This document shows, one piece after another, positions 33,751 to 41,981 of a DNA stretch of 64,000 nt (the stretch's first letter is position 1; the number at the start of each line of letters is the position of its first letter). The position numbers and the translations under genes are program-made. The notes beneath the pieces are model-generated. The model was not told the origin of the DNA. It was given only the letters and a program-made list of their open reading frames with translations, and searched no databases. The stretch comes from Bradyrhizobium ottawaense (GTDB lineage Bacteria > Pseudomonadota > Alphaproteobacteria > Rhizobiales > Xanthobacteraceae). The stretch covers positions 2,828,001 through 2,892,000 of the forward strand of contig NZ_CP029425.2 in assembly GCF_002278135.3 (NCBI RefSeq). Reading direction: 5' to 3'.

Positions 33751-34722
33751 ATGAAGACACTCACCGGTATCATCGCAGCCGTTGCATTGGTGCTCTCAGC
33801 GCCGCTGGCGACCGCACGCGACTTCCGCTCCGCCGACATCCATCCCGCCGATTATCCGACCGTCGAGGCCGTCAAGTTCATGGGCAAGCAGCTCGCGGCG
33901 GCGAGCGGCGGCAAGCTCGGCGTGAAGGTGTTTCCGAACGGAGCCCTGGGCTCGGAGAAGGACACCATCGAGCAACTCAAGATCGGCGCGCTCGACATGA
34001 TGCGGATCAACGCGTCGCCGCTCAACAACTTCGTGCCGGAAACGATCGCATTGTGCCTGCCGTTCGTCTTCCGCGACACGCAGCACATGCGCACCGTCCT
34101 CGACGGGCCGATCGGCGATGAGATCCTGGCGGCGATGGAGCCCGCAGGCCTGGTCGGCCTTGCCTATTACGATAGCGGCGCCCGGTCCATTTACACCGTG
34201 AAGGCGCCGGTCAAGTCGCTCGCGGACCTGAAGGGTCTGAAGATTCGTGTCCAGCAGTCCGATTTGTGGGTGGGCATGATCCAGAGCCTCGGCGCCAACC
34301 CGACGCCGATGCCGTATGGCGAGGTCTACACCGCGCTCAAGACCGGCCTGGTGGATGCAGCCGAAAACAACTGGCCTTCTTACGAGTCGTCGCGCCATTT
34401 CGAGGCCGCCAAGTTCTACAACATCACCGAGCACTCCCTGGCACCCGAAGTTCTGGTGATGTCCAAGAAGGTCTGGGACACGCTGAGCAAGGAGGATCAG
34501 GCGATGGTCCGCAAGGCGGCCAAGGAATCGGTACCAGTCATGCGCAAGCTCTGGGACGAGCGTGAGCAGGCGTCCCGTAAGACGGTCGAGGCCGCCGGCG
34601 TTCAGGTCGTGACGATCGCCAACAAGGCGGAATTCGTCGACGCGATGAAGCCGGTGTACCAGAAGTTTGCGGGTGACGAGAAGCTGCAGGGCCTCGTCAA
34701 GCGTATCCAGGACACGAAGTAA
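33751..34722 (+). CDS. TRAP transporter substrate-binding protein (DctP family)
   Basis: A 323-residue periplasmic binding protein with signal peptide (about 1-22, ending ATARD). It has the DctP landmarks LKGLKIRVQQSDLWVGMIQSLGANPTPMPYGEVYTALKTGLVDAAENN, which include the conserved Arg that holds the ligand carboxylate. AGGAGGAAG precedes the ATG. Together with the DctQ and DctM genes that follow, it forms a complete sodium-driven importer of an organic acid. Confidence 0.92.
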   Translation: MKTLTGIIAAVALVLSAPLATARDFRSADIHPADYPTVEAVKFMGKQLAAASGGKLGVKVFPNGALGSEKDTIEQLKIGALDMMRINASPLNNFVPETIALCLPFVFRDTQHMRTVLDGPIGDEILAAMEPAGLVGLAYYDSGARSIYTVKAPVKSLADLKGLKIRVQQSDLWVGMIQSLGANPTPMPYGEVYTALKTGLVDAAENNWPSYESSRHFEAAKFYNITEHSLAPEVLVMSKKVWDTLSKEDQAMVRKAAKESVPVMRKLWDEREQASRKTVEAAGVQVVTIANKAEFVDAMKPVYQKFAGDEKLQGLVKRIQDTK

Positions 34723-34786
34723 CGCCACAGCGTCGGGTCCGGCGTCGCCGCGAAGGCGACCCGGACCCTTGCAAGGAGACGCGGGA

Positions 34787-35338
34787 ATGACAGACCCACA
34801 CGTCGCAGACCACGAGCAGGGGGCGGTCGCCGTACGCCCGGCGACCGGCTTGCTGTCGCGCGTCAATGCCGTCGTCGCGCGCGCGGGCATGTATCTGTCC
34901 GTGAGCGGACTGCTCCTCATCGTCACCGTCGTGTTCTATCAGGTGTTCGGTCGTTACGTGCTCAATTCGAGCCCGACCTGGACGGAGAACCTTGCGCTGG
35001 TTCTCATCCTGTATGTCACGCTGATCGGCGCCGCCGTCGGCGTGCGCGATGCCGGACACATCGGCATGGACAGCCTGCTGGTGATGCTTCCGGATCACGC
35101 GCGAGAGAAGATCGAGCTCGTCATCCACGTCCTGGTGGCCGCGTTTGGCGTCGCGATGGCCTATAACGGCTGGATTCTCGGCGCATCCGTGGGGACCGTG
35201 AAGATTCCCAATCTCGGCCTCCCCGAGGTCATCCGCTACGTCCCGCTGATCGCCTCCGGCGTCCTGATCGTCTCCTTTTCAATCGAGCACATCATTGCTC
35301 TCCTGCGCGGCGAAGAGGTCGTCCCCTCATGGAACTGA
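34787..35338 (+). CDS. TRAP transporter small permease (DctQ family)
   Basis: A 183-residue protein with four membrane segments (about 37-60, 70-90, 105-130, 148-170) and the DctQ motif VFGRYVLNSSPTWTENLAL. AAGGAG stands upstream of ATG 34787. Its end overlaps the start of the large permease gene by 10 bases. Confidence 0.9.
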   Translation: MTDPHVADHEQGAVAVRPATGLLSRVNAVVARAGMYLSVSGLLLIVTVVFYQVFGRYVLNSSPTWTENLALVLILYVTLIGAAVGVRDAGHIGMDSLLVMLPDHAREKIELVIHVLVAAFGVAMAYNGWILGASVGTVKIPNLGLPEVIRYVPLIASGVLIVSFSIEHIIALLRGEEVVPSWN

Positions 35339-36621
35339 TCATCCTCGGCGCCACGTTCTTCGGCTTCCTGATCCTCGGCGTCCCGGTTGCCTTCGCGATC
35401 GGTCTTTCGGCGATCTGCACCATCCTCTACGAAGGTCTGCCGGTCGCCGTCATCTTCCAGCAGATGATGTCGGGGATGAACATCTTCTCGTTCCTTGCGA
35501 TTCCCTTCTTCGTCTTCAGCGGTGAGCTGATGCTGCATGGCGGGGTCGCCGACAAGATCGTGCAGCTCGCCAAGAATCTCGTCGGTCACATCCGCGGCGG
35601 GCTCGGCATGTCGAACGTGGTCGCCTGCACCCTGTTCGGCGGCGTCTCCGGCTCGCCCGTGGCCGACGTGTCGGCGATGGGCGCGGTGATGATCCCGATG
35701 ATGAAAAAGGAGGGGTTCGACACCGACTACGCCGTCAATGTCACGACCCACGCTTCGCTGGTGGGCGCCTTGATGCCGACCAGCCACAACATGATCATTT
35801 ATGCCCTGGCAGCCGGGGGCAAGGTATCGATCGGCGCGCTGATCGCCGCGGGCCTCCTGCCGGCAATCGTGTTGATGGCGTGCATGCTGGTCGCCGCTTA
35901 TGGCGTTGCCGTGAAGCGCGGCTATCCGGCCGGCAAGTTCCCGGGCTGGGCCGAGGTTTTCCGCTCGCTCGCGGCCGCGCTGCCGGGCCTTCTGATCGTC
36001 GGCATCATCCTGGCGGGCATCCTGTCCGGCGTCTTCACGGCAACCGAATCTGCCGCCGTCGCGGTCACCTATACGATGCTGCTGACGTTCTTCATCTACC
36101 GCACCATGACCTGGAGCAACTTCCTGCGCGCCGCCGCCAAGGCGGTGAAGACGACGGGCGTGGTGCTGCTGCTGATCGGCGTCTCCACCATGTTCCAGTA
36201 TCTGATGGGGCTGTACGAGGTGGCGGACCTCGCCGGCGACCTGATGAGCAAGGTCTCCACGCAGCCCTGGGTCATCTTCCTGCTCATCAACGTCATCCTG
36301 TTCGTGCTCGGCACGTTCATGGACATGGCCGCGACCATCCTCATCTGCACCCCGATCTTCCTGCCGATCGCGATGAAGGCGGGCATGGATCCGGTGCAGT
36401 TCGGCATGCTGATGCTGATCAATTGCGCCCTCGGGCTGAACACCCCGCCGGTCGGAACCACGCAGTTCGTCGGTTGCGCCATTGGCGGCATTTCGGTGGG
36501 CGCGGTGATGCGCACCATCCTGCCGTTCTACGCCGCGCTGATCGCAGCACTGATGTTCGTGACCTACGTCCCTGCATTCTCGCTGTGGCTGCCTCGCCTG
36601 CTGATGGGTTACAAGGGCTAG
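35329..36621 (+). CDS. TRAP transporter large permease (DctM family)
   Basis: A 430-residue permease with about 11-12 membrane segments. It has typical DctM motifs: FSFLAIPFFVFSGELM, GGVSGSPVADVSAMG and the late NTPPVGTTQFVGCAIG loop. It forms the transport channel with the DctQ and DctP proteins encoded upstream. Confidence 0.92.
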   Translation: MELIILGATFFGFLILGVPVAFAIGLSAICTILYEGLPVAVIFQQMMSGMNIFSFLAIPFFVFSGELMLHGGVADKIVQLAKNLVGHIRGGLGMSNVVACTLFGGVSGSPVADVSAMGAVMIPMMKKEGFDTDYAVNVTTHASLVGALMPTSHNMIIYALAAGGKVSIGALIAAGLLPAIVLMACMLVAAYGVAVKRGYPAGKFPGWAEVFRSLAAALPGLLIVGIILAGILSGVFTATESAAVAVTYTMLLTFFIYRTMTWSNFLRAAAKAVKTTGVVLLLIGVSTMFQYLMGLYEVADLAGDLMSKVSTQPWVIFLLINVILFVLGTFMDMAATILICTPIFLPIAMKAGMDPVQFGMLMLINCALGLNTPPVGTTQFVGCAIGGISVGAVMRTILPFYAALIAALMFVTYVPAFSLWLPRLLMGYKG

Positions 36622-36642
36622 CAGCTACAGGAGAAGCTATCA

Positions 36643-37449
36643 GTGACTGACTATCGCAAGCTCTTTGATCTCACCGGCAAGACGGCCGTGGTGCTCGGCG
36701 CCGCATCGGGCATCGGCAAATCGTCGGCCGAGGCGCTGGCTGGGCTCGGGGCCCGCGTCGTCTGCGCCGATCGCGCGCTTGACGCCGCGGAGGCGACCGC
36801 CGCCGGGATTCGCGACAAGGGCGGCTGGGCGGAAGCAGCCAGCTGTGACGCCGCGAGCGCTGCGGACGTCAATGCGCTGGCCAAAACCGTGATGCAGAAA
36901 TTTGCCCGGCTCGACATCGCGGTGACCACGCCCGGGCTCAACATCCGCAAGACCATCCTCGACTACACCGAGGAGGACCTCGACCGTGTCCTCAACCTCA
37001 ACGTCAAGGGCACGGTGTGGTTCTTCCAGGCGTTCGGCCGCATCATGGTCGCGCAAAAGGGCGGCAGCATCATCGCCTGCTCGTCGGTGCGCGCGGTGAC
37101 CATCGAGCCGGGCCTCGGCGTCTACGGCTCGACCAAGGCGGCCATCGGCCTGCTGGTGAAGGGCTTTGCCTCCGAGGTCGGCCATGCCGGCGTGCGCGTC
37201 AACGCGATCGCGCCGAGCATCGCCGAAACCGCGCTGACCGGCCCGTTCAAGCAGCGCCCCGACATCTACAATCTCTACGCCGGCCACACCGTGTTCAACC
37301 GCTGGAGCAGCGCCGACGAGGTCGCGACCGCAGTGGCCTATCTCGCTTCGGACGCCGCCAGCTATGTCAGCGGCAGCACGCTGTTCGTCGATGGCGGCTG
37401 GACCGCCGTCGACGGCCCGCCGACAGGCCTCACCCAGCTGCACAAATAG
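36643..37449 (+). CDS. SDR family oxidoreductase downstream of the TRAP transporter
   Basis: A 268-residue classical short-chain dehydrogenase with GAASGIGK near residue 19, catalytic Ser in ACSSVRA and YGSTK as active-site Tyr/Lys, ending in a VDGGW-type C-terminus. It starts with GTG after AGGAGAAG, 21 bases after the DctM stop, so it is part of the TRAP operon. It probably oxidises the imported hydroxy acid or a derivative (inference). Confidence 0.85.
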   Translation: MTDYRKLFDLTGKTAVVLGAASGIGKSSAEALAGLGARVVCADRALDAAEATAAGIRDKGGWAEAASCDAASAADVNALAKTVMQKFARLDIAVTTPGLNIRKTILDYTEEDLDRVLNLNVKGTVWFFQAFGRIMVAQKGGSIIACSSVRAVTIEPGLGVYGSTKAAIGLLVKGFASEVGHAGVRVNAIAPSIAETALTGPFKQRPDIYNLYAGHTVFNRWSSADEVATAVAYLASDAASYVSGSTLFVDGGWTAVDGPPTGLTQLHK

Positions 37450-37462
37450 GGCGTCATCGGCT

Positions 37463-38161
37463 CTAGCCGGTAAAGCCAGCGCGCTGGCGCAGGTCCTTCC
37501 GATCTGCGCCGGTCAGCAACGCGATCAGCGCGGCCGCCTCTGTCGGATGCGCTGCCCGCATTGTCACGCCGGCCGTGTACATCGTCACGAGTTCGCAGCC
37601 GGGCGGCAGCGCCCCCGACAATGCAATGCCGTCTGTCGCGATGATCTCGGTCGCCTGCGTGCATCCGATCGGCTTTGCCGCGCCAGATGCCGCGAGCTCC
37701 CGCATCGCGGTTGCACCGTTCGGAAATATCTTCAGGCGCGATGCCACCTCATAGCCGATGCCGAGCTGGTCCAGCACTTTTGCGAAATGCTGGCCCGCGG
37801 TCGAGGCCTTGGTGTCGGGGACATAGATTGCATCGGCGCCGCGCAGCACGTCGCGCAGATCGGCCTCCGTCTTCACCGTCACCTTGAGATCGCGGCTGCG
37901 GACCGCCAGCGCGGTCTCGACCCGGCCGACATCCGTGATCGATGAGGGGACGATGAGCTTCTCCTCGGCAAGCCTCGCAAGCAGTGCCTGCGTCAGGATC
38001 ACAAGATCGGCCGGCGTGCTCGCGCGCAGCTTGTCCGCCATCACGCCGACCGCGCCGAACTCGCCGGCGATACCGAGGCCGGTTTGCGCCTTGAAAGCGT
38101 CGGTGACGCCGCGCACCAGGCCTTGTGCCGCGCCGCCGCTCAAAACGTTCACTGTCGTCAA
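37463..38161 (-). CDS. ModA-like substrate-binding domain protein without signal peptide
   Basis: A 232-residue protein with the periplasmic-binding fold of ModA/SBP-11 type (start TTVNVLSGGAAQGLV, later LVILTQALLARL, DTKASTAGQHFAKVLDQLGI). No signal peptide is visible: the frame begins at a TTG that overlaps the TGA of the molybdenum hydroxylase gene as TTGA, with GGAG eight bases upstream. An extension upstream gives no leader peptide either. A cytoplasmic binding protein co-translated with a molybdoenzyme is odd; it might hold molybdate, a cofactor or a substrate (inference). Confidence 0.7.
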   Translation of the reverse strand: MTTVNVLSGGAAQGLVRGVTDAFKAQTGLGIAGEFGAVGVMADKLRASTPADLVILTQALLARLAEEKLIVPSSITDVGRVETALAVRSRDLKVTVKTEADLRDVLRGADAIYVPDTKASTAGQHFAKVLDQLGIGYEVASRLKIFPNGATAMRELAASGAAKPIGCTQATEIIATDGIALSGALPPGCELVTMYTAGVTMRAAHPTEAAALIALLTGADRKDLRQRAGFTG

Positions 38162-40290
38162 GGCGCACGCTCCATCGCTGCAATGATCTTGTCGCGCGTG
38201 ATCGGCAGGTCGCGCACACGCACGCCGAGGCAATCATACACCGCATTGGCGATCGCCGCCGTCACCGGGCCGTGCGCGGCTTCGCCGGCGCCGACCGGCT
38301 CGATCTCCGGCCGCTGGATGATCTCGACGTCCACGGCCGGCACCTCGCTGAAGGTCAGGATCGGATAGTCCGTCCAGGAGGTCGAGGTGATGCCGGTGCG
38401 GTCGAACCGGACGCGCTCCTTCAGCACCCAGCTCGTGGCCTGGATCGCGCCGCCCTCGATCTGGTTGACCACGCCGTCCGGATTGATGGCCTCGCCGACG
38501 TCGACTGCAAGCGTCAGCCGCTTGACGCGGATGTCGTCGGTGCCCTCGATCTCGGCAATCGCAGCGCAATAGGCGCCCATGTTCTTGTAGCGGGCAAAGC
38601 CGACGCCGTGACCGATGCCGGGCTGCTTCTGCGGCTTCCATGCGGCGCGTCGCGCCGCAGCGCTGATGACATCGTGCGCCCGCTCGTCACGCAAATGCCG
38701 CAGACGGAACGCGATCGGATCTTCGCCGCGCAGGGCAGCGATCTCGTCGAGCAGGGACTCGATGGCGAACACGTTGCCTTGCCCGCCCAGCGTCCGCAGC
38801 GCCGAGGTGCGCACCGGCATGGTCAGCAGCCGGTGGCTCGTGATCGTCCAGGCCGGGAAGTCGTAGAGCGGGACGGAGTTGCGGTCGCCGCCGCCGCCAT
38901 TGGCGGCCGGCGGGTTTGTCGAGATCATGCGGGGATAGGGATTGGCGATCTCGGTTGCGGCAAGCAGCGCCGGCTGCGCCGCGCGTCCCGGCCTTGCTGC
39001 ATGGCCGTTGCTCCAGATCGCGTGGCGCCAGCCGGCGATCTCGTTGCCTGCATCGAGATCGGCCTCGATCTCGATGGCCATCGCCGCCCCAAAGGGCGCG
39101 TGGGACATCTCGTCGTGCCGTGACCACTGCACGCGCACCGGACGGCCACCGGCCGCCTTCGCCAGCAGCACGGCGTCGAGCGCGACGTCGTCGGCCGCAT
39201 TGTGTCCGTAGCAGCCGGCGCCCTCGATGTGCTCGACGACGATGTTCTCGGCCGGCAGCTTCAGCACGATCGCGAGATCGGCGCGCAGGAGGTAGACGCC
39301 CTGGCTGTGCGTCCAGACATGGACACGGTCACTATCCCATCGGCCGATGGCGCAGGACGGGGCGATCGAGGCGTGGGCGATGTAGGGGCGGGTGTATTGC
39401 CGGCGGAGGGTCTGGACGGGCTTGCGCGCCGGCTCCGCCATCCTGGTGTCGATGATGCTGCTCTCGACCGGCTGGCTCTTCAAAAAGCCCGCCAGATCGT
39501 CTTCATCGGGCAGCGGCTCGCCCGCCGACCATGTCGCGCTCTTGCGCAAGGCCTTGAGCGCTGCGTCCGCGGCCGCCTCGTTGTCGGCGACCACGCCGGC
39601 AAAGCCGCCGTCGCGGACGATCGCAATGAGGCCGGGGACTGCGCGTGCAGCCTCCTCATTAAGTGCGATCAATTTGGCGCCCGAGATATCCGGCCGCAGC
39701 ACCCGTCCGTGCACCAGTCCCGGCAGCGCAAGGTCGTGGATGAAGCGCGGTCGCGCGAACACCTTGTCGGGAATGTCAACACGCTGGACCGAATGTCCGG
39801 CGACGGTGCGCCCGGCGGCACTCTTCGCTGTCGGGCCTGCGGTGACGTCGTGGTCGAGCGAGACCTCGTCCATCAACTCCCAATAGCTGGTCCTGACATT
39901 GCCGGGACCAGAGATGGTGCCGTCGTCGACATCGAGCAGCGATGCATCGACTCCGAGACGTTCCGATGCCGCGCGAAGGAAGCGCTGGCGTACCTCGGCA
40001 CAGACCTGACGCAGCGCGCGGCCGGACTGCTGGATCGAGAGACTGCCGGAGGTGACGCCTTCGTTCGGGCTCGTCGCCGTCGAGGCACGGATCATGTCAA
40101 TGCGGCCGATCTCGACATCGAGCTCGTCCGCCGCGATCTGCGCCAGCGCCGTGACGATGCCCTGGCCGATCTCGACCTTGCCGGGCGAGATCGCCACACG
40201 GCCGCCATCGGTGAATCGCAGCCATGACGACAGCTTGGGATTGGCCACGAGGCTCACCGGCAGATTCGGGGCAGGGGATGGCATGCTCAT
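38158..40290 (-). CDS. Xanthine-dehydrogenase-family molybdopterin subunit (IorB/CoxL-like)
   Basis: A 710-residue molybdenum hydroxylase large subunit. It binds molybdopterin cytosine dinucleotide and hydroxylates a ring or aldehyde carbon with water. Visible landmarks are KVEIGQGIVTALAQIAADEL near the N-terminus, RTLGGQGNVFAIESLLDE in the middle and the C-terminal VGAGEAAHGP with the catalytic Glu position. No FAD-binding subunit gene is adjacent, so electrons probably pass via the Fe-S subunit to a cytochrome or quinone, as in isoquinoline 1-oxidoreductase. Its start overlaps the Fe-S subunit gene by 4 bases. Substrate unknown. Confidence 0.85.
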   Translation of the reverse strand: MSMPSPAPNLPVSLVANPKLSSWLRFTDGGRVAISPGKVEIGQGIVTALAQIAADELDVEIGRIDMIRASTATSPNEGVTSGSLSIQQSGRALRQVCAEVRQRFLRAASERLGVDASLLDVDDGTISGPGNVRTSYWELMDEVSLDHDVTAGPTAKSAAGRTVAGHSVQRVDIPDKVFARPRFIHDLALPGLVHGRVLRPDISGAKLIALNEEAARAVPGLIAIVRDGGFAGVVADNEAAADAALKALRKSATWSAGEPLPDEDDLAGFLKSQPVESSIIDTRMAEPARKPVQTLRRQYTRPYIAHASIAPSCAIGRWDSDRVHVWTHSQGVYLLRADLAIVLKLPAENIVVEHIEGAGCYGHNAADDVALDAVLLAKAAGGRPVRVQWSRHDEMSHAPFGAAMAIEIEADLDAGNEIAGWRHAIWSNGHAARPGRAAQPALLAATEIANPYPRMISTNPPAANGGGGDRNSVPLYDFPAWTITSHRLLTMPVRTSALRTLGGQGNVFAIESLLDEIAALRGEDPIAFRLRHLRDERAHDVISAAARRAAWKPQKQPGIGHGVGFARYKNMGAYCAAIAEIEGTDDIRVKRLTLAVDVGEAINPDGVVNQIEGGAIQATSWVLKERVRFDRTGITSTSWTDYPILTFSEVPAVDVEIIQRPEIEPVGAGEAAHGPVTAAIANAVYDCLGVRVRDLPITRDKIIAAMERAP

Positions 40291-40757
40291 GACGCCGCCA
40301 TCTCCGCCGCCGCACGCAGCACGGCGCGGACCATGCGGTTATGCGACCCGCAGCGGCACAGATTGCGATCCAGTGCGGATCTGACCTCTGCCTCCGTCGG
40401 TGACGGATTGCGCTTGAGCAGCGCCGCGGCGCTGACGAGAATTCCTGCGACGCAATAGCCGCACTGCATCGCCTGTCCGGCGATGAAGGCACGTTGCAGC
40501 GGGTGCGGCTGCTCCACTGTCCCGAGGCCTTCCACCGTGACGACGTCCTTGTCCGCGACCGACCACATCGGCATGTCGCAGGAGGTCATCGCGCGATCAC
40601 CGACCATGACGTGACAGGCGCCGCACTCACCGGCGCCGCAGCCGAAATGCGGACCGGTGACGCCGAGCCGGCCGCGGAGCACATCGAGCAGCGCCTGGTC
40701 AGAATCGGTTTCGACGACGACGGTCGCGCCGTTGAGCCGGAATTGAATGGTCGGCAT
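40287..40757 (-). CDS. 2Fe-2S subunit of molybdenum hydroxylase
   Basis: A 156-residue protein with two 2Fe-2S sites. The plant-ferredoxin-type site uses CGAGECGAC (about residues 40-48) and a later Cys near 60. The second is CGYC (about 99-102) with CRC (about 134-136). This is the standard small subunit of xanthine-dehydrogenase-family enzymes. It is first in the operon with the large subunit and the ModA-like gene. Confidence 0.92.
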   Translation of the reverse strand: MPTIQFRLNGATVVVETDSDQALLDVLRGRLGVTGPHFGCGAGECGACHVMVGDRAMTSCDMPMWSVADKDVVTVEGLGTVEQPHPLQRAFIAGQAMQCGYCVAGILVSAAALLKRNPSPTEAEVRSALDRNLCRCGSHNRMVRAVLRAAAEMAAS

Positions 40758-40772
40758 GATCGCTCTGCGGCC

Positions 40773-41747
40773 TCAGGACTTGTCGAACTTCTTGACGACG
40801 TCGGCCCATTTCTCGATGTCGCCGCGCAGGAATTTGTCGAACTGTTCCGGCGTCATCGACATGGGCACGGCGCCCTGTTCTGTCCAGAGCTTGACGATGT
40901 CGGGCCGCTTCACCATTGCGTTGACGGCTGCTTTGAGCTTGTCGATCACGGGCTTCGGCGTGCCGACCGGCGCCATCAGGCCGAGCCAGATCGTCGCCTC
41001 GTAGCCTGCTACACCGGCTTCGCCTGCTGTCGGCACGTTCGGCAGCACGGTCGAACGCTCCTTGCCGGTGGTTGCGAGCGCGCGAACTTGATTTTCGCCG
41101 ATATTCGGCGCCATCGCCGGCACCGCGTCGATCATCATCTGCACCTGTCCGCCGATCACGCCGCTGCGCGCCTCGCCGCTGTTGCGATAGGGAACGTGCA
41201 CGACATCGATGCCGGCCATGGCTTTGAACAGCTCGCCGGCCATGTGGTAGGGCGTGCCCTGACCGGAGGAGGCGTAGTTCAGCTTGCCCGGCTGCGCCTT
41301 GGCGAGCGCGATGAACTCGGCCAGCGTCTTCGCCGGGACTTGCGGGTTCACCACGATGACGAGATCGGAATAATTCACCGGCGCGATCGGCGCGAGGTCG
41401 CGCATCAGCTCATACTTGCGCTTGTCCGCCGTCAGCAGCGATTCATTCGCGGTCTGGGTGTTGGACATCATCAGCAGCGTGTAGCCGTCGGCCGGCGACT
41501 TCACAGCTTCCACCGTGCCGATGACGCCGCCGGCGCCGGTGCGGTTCTCGACCACGAAGGGCTGACCAAAACTCTCCTGGAGCACGTTGCCGATCAGCCG
41601 GGCGGCGACGTCGGCCGGCCCGCCCGCGCCGAACGGCACGACAATCCGGACCGAATGGCTGGGATAATCCTGCGCGAATGAGGGGGCTGCGGAGACTACG
41701 GCAAGCAAGCCGGCCGCCAATGCCAGCACGGATCGTCGGGCGATCAT
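40773..41747 (-). CDS. Bug-family tripartite tricarboxylate transporter binding protein
   Basis: A 324-residue periplasmic protein with signal peptide (about 1-25, ending SFAQD), then YPSHSVRIVVPFGAGGPADVAAR, the hallmark of Bug/TctC receptors. AGGGAGGTGGGC precedes the ATG at 41747. The frame stays open far upstream antisense to the next gene, but the signal peptide fixes this start. No TctA/TctB genes lie beside it. The molybdenum hydroxylase genes 15 bases downstream may handle the ligand (inference). Confidence 0.9.
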   Translation of the reverse strand: MIARRSVLALAAGLLAVVSAAPSFAQDYPSHSVRIVVPFGAGGPADVAARLIGNVLQESFGQPFVVENRTGAGGVIGTVEAVKSPADGYTLLMMSNTQTANESLLTADKRKYELMRDLAPIAPVNYSDLVIVVNPQVPAKTLAEFIALAKAQPGKLNYASSGQGTPYHMAGELFKAMAGIDVVHVPYRNSGEARSGVIGGQVQMMIDAVPAMAPNIGENQVRALATTGKERSTVLPNVPTAGEAGVAGYEATIWLGLMAPVGTPKPVIDKLKAAVNAMVKRPDIVKLWTEQGAVPMSMTPEQFDKFLRGDIEKWADVVKKFDKS

Positions 41748-41981
41748 GCCCACCTCCCTGATATCGTTCTTGTTGGCCGGCACTGTAGCGGCAGGGAATG
41801 CGGACTGTCGACGCCTCACAAAGCCGATCGCATCAGGGAATATCGGGCGGTTTTCGGTGTGACCGCGCCGCCTTCGCGGCTGCAGCAGGAACCCGCGGCG
41901 CGCGCGCCTTGAGCAAATCGCATGGGCCGTGCCGGATAAATGCGCTCGGCTGGCTGGTATTTTGGTGTTACGAACTGGGCC

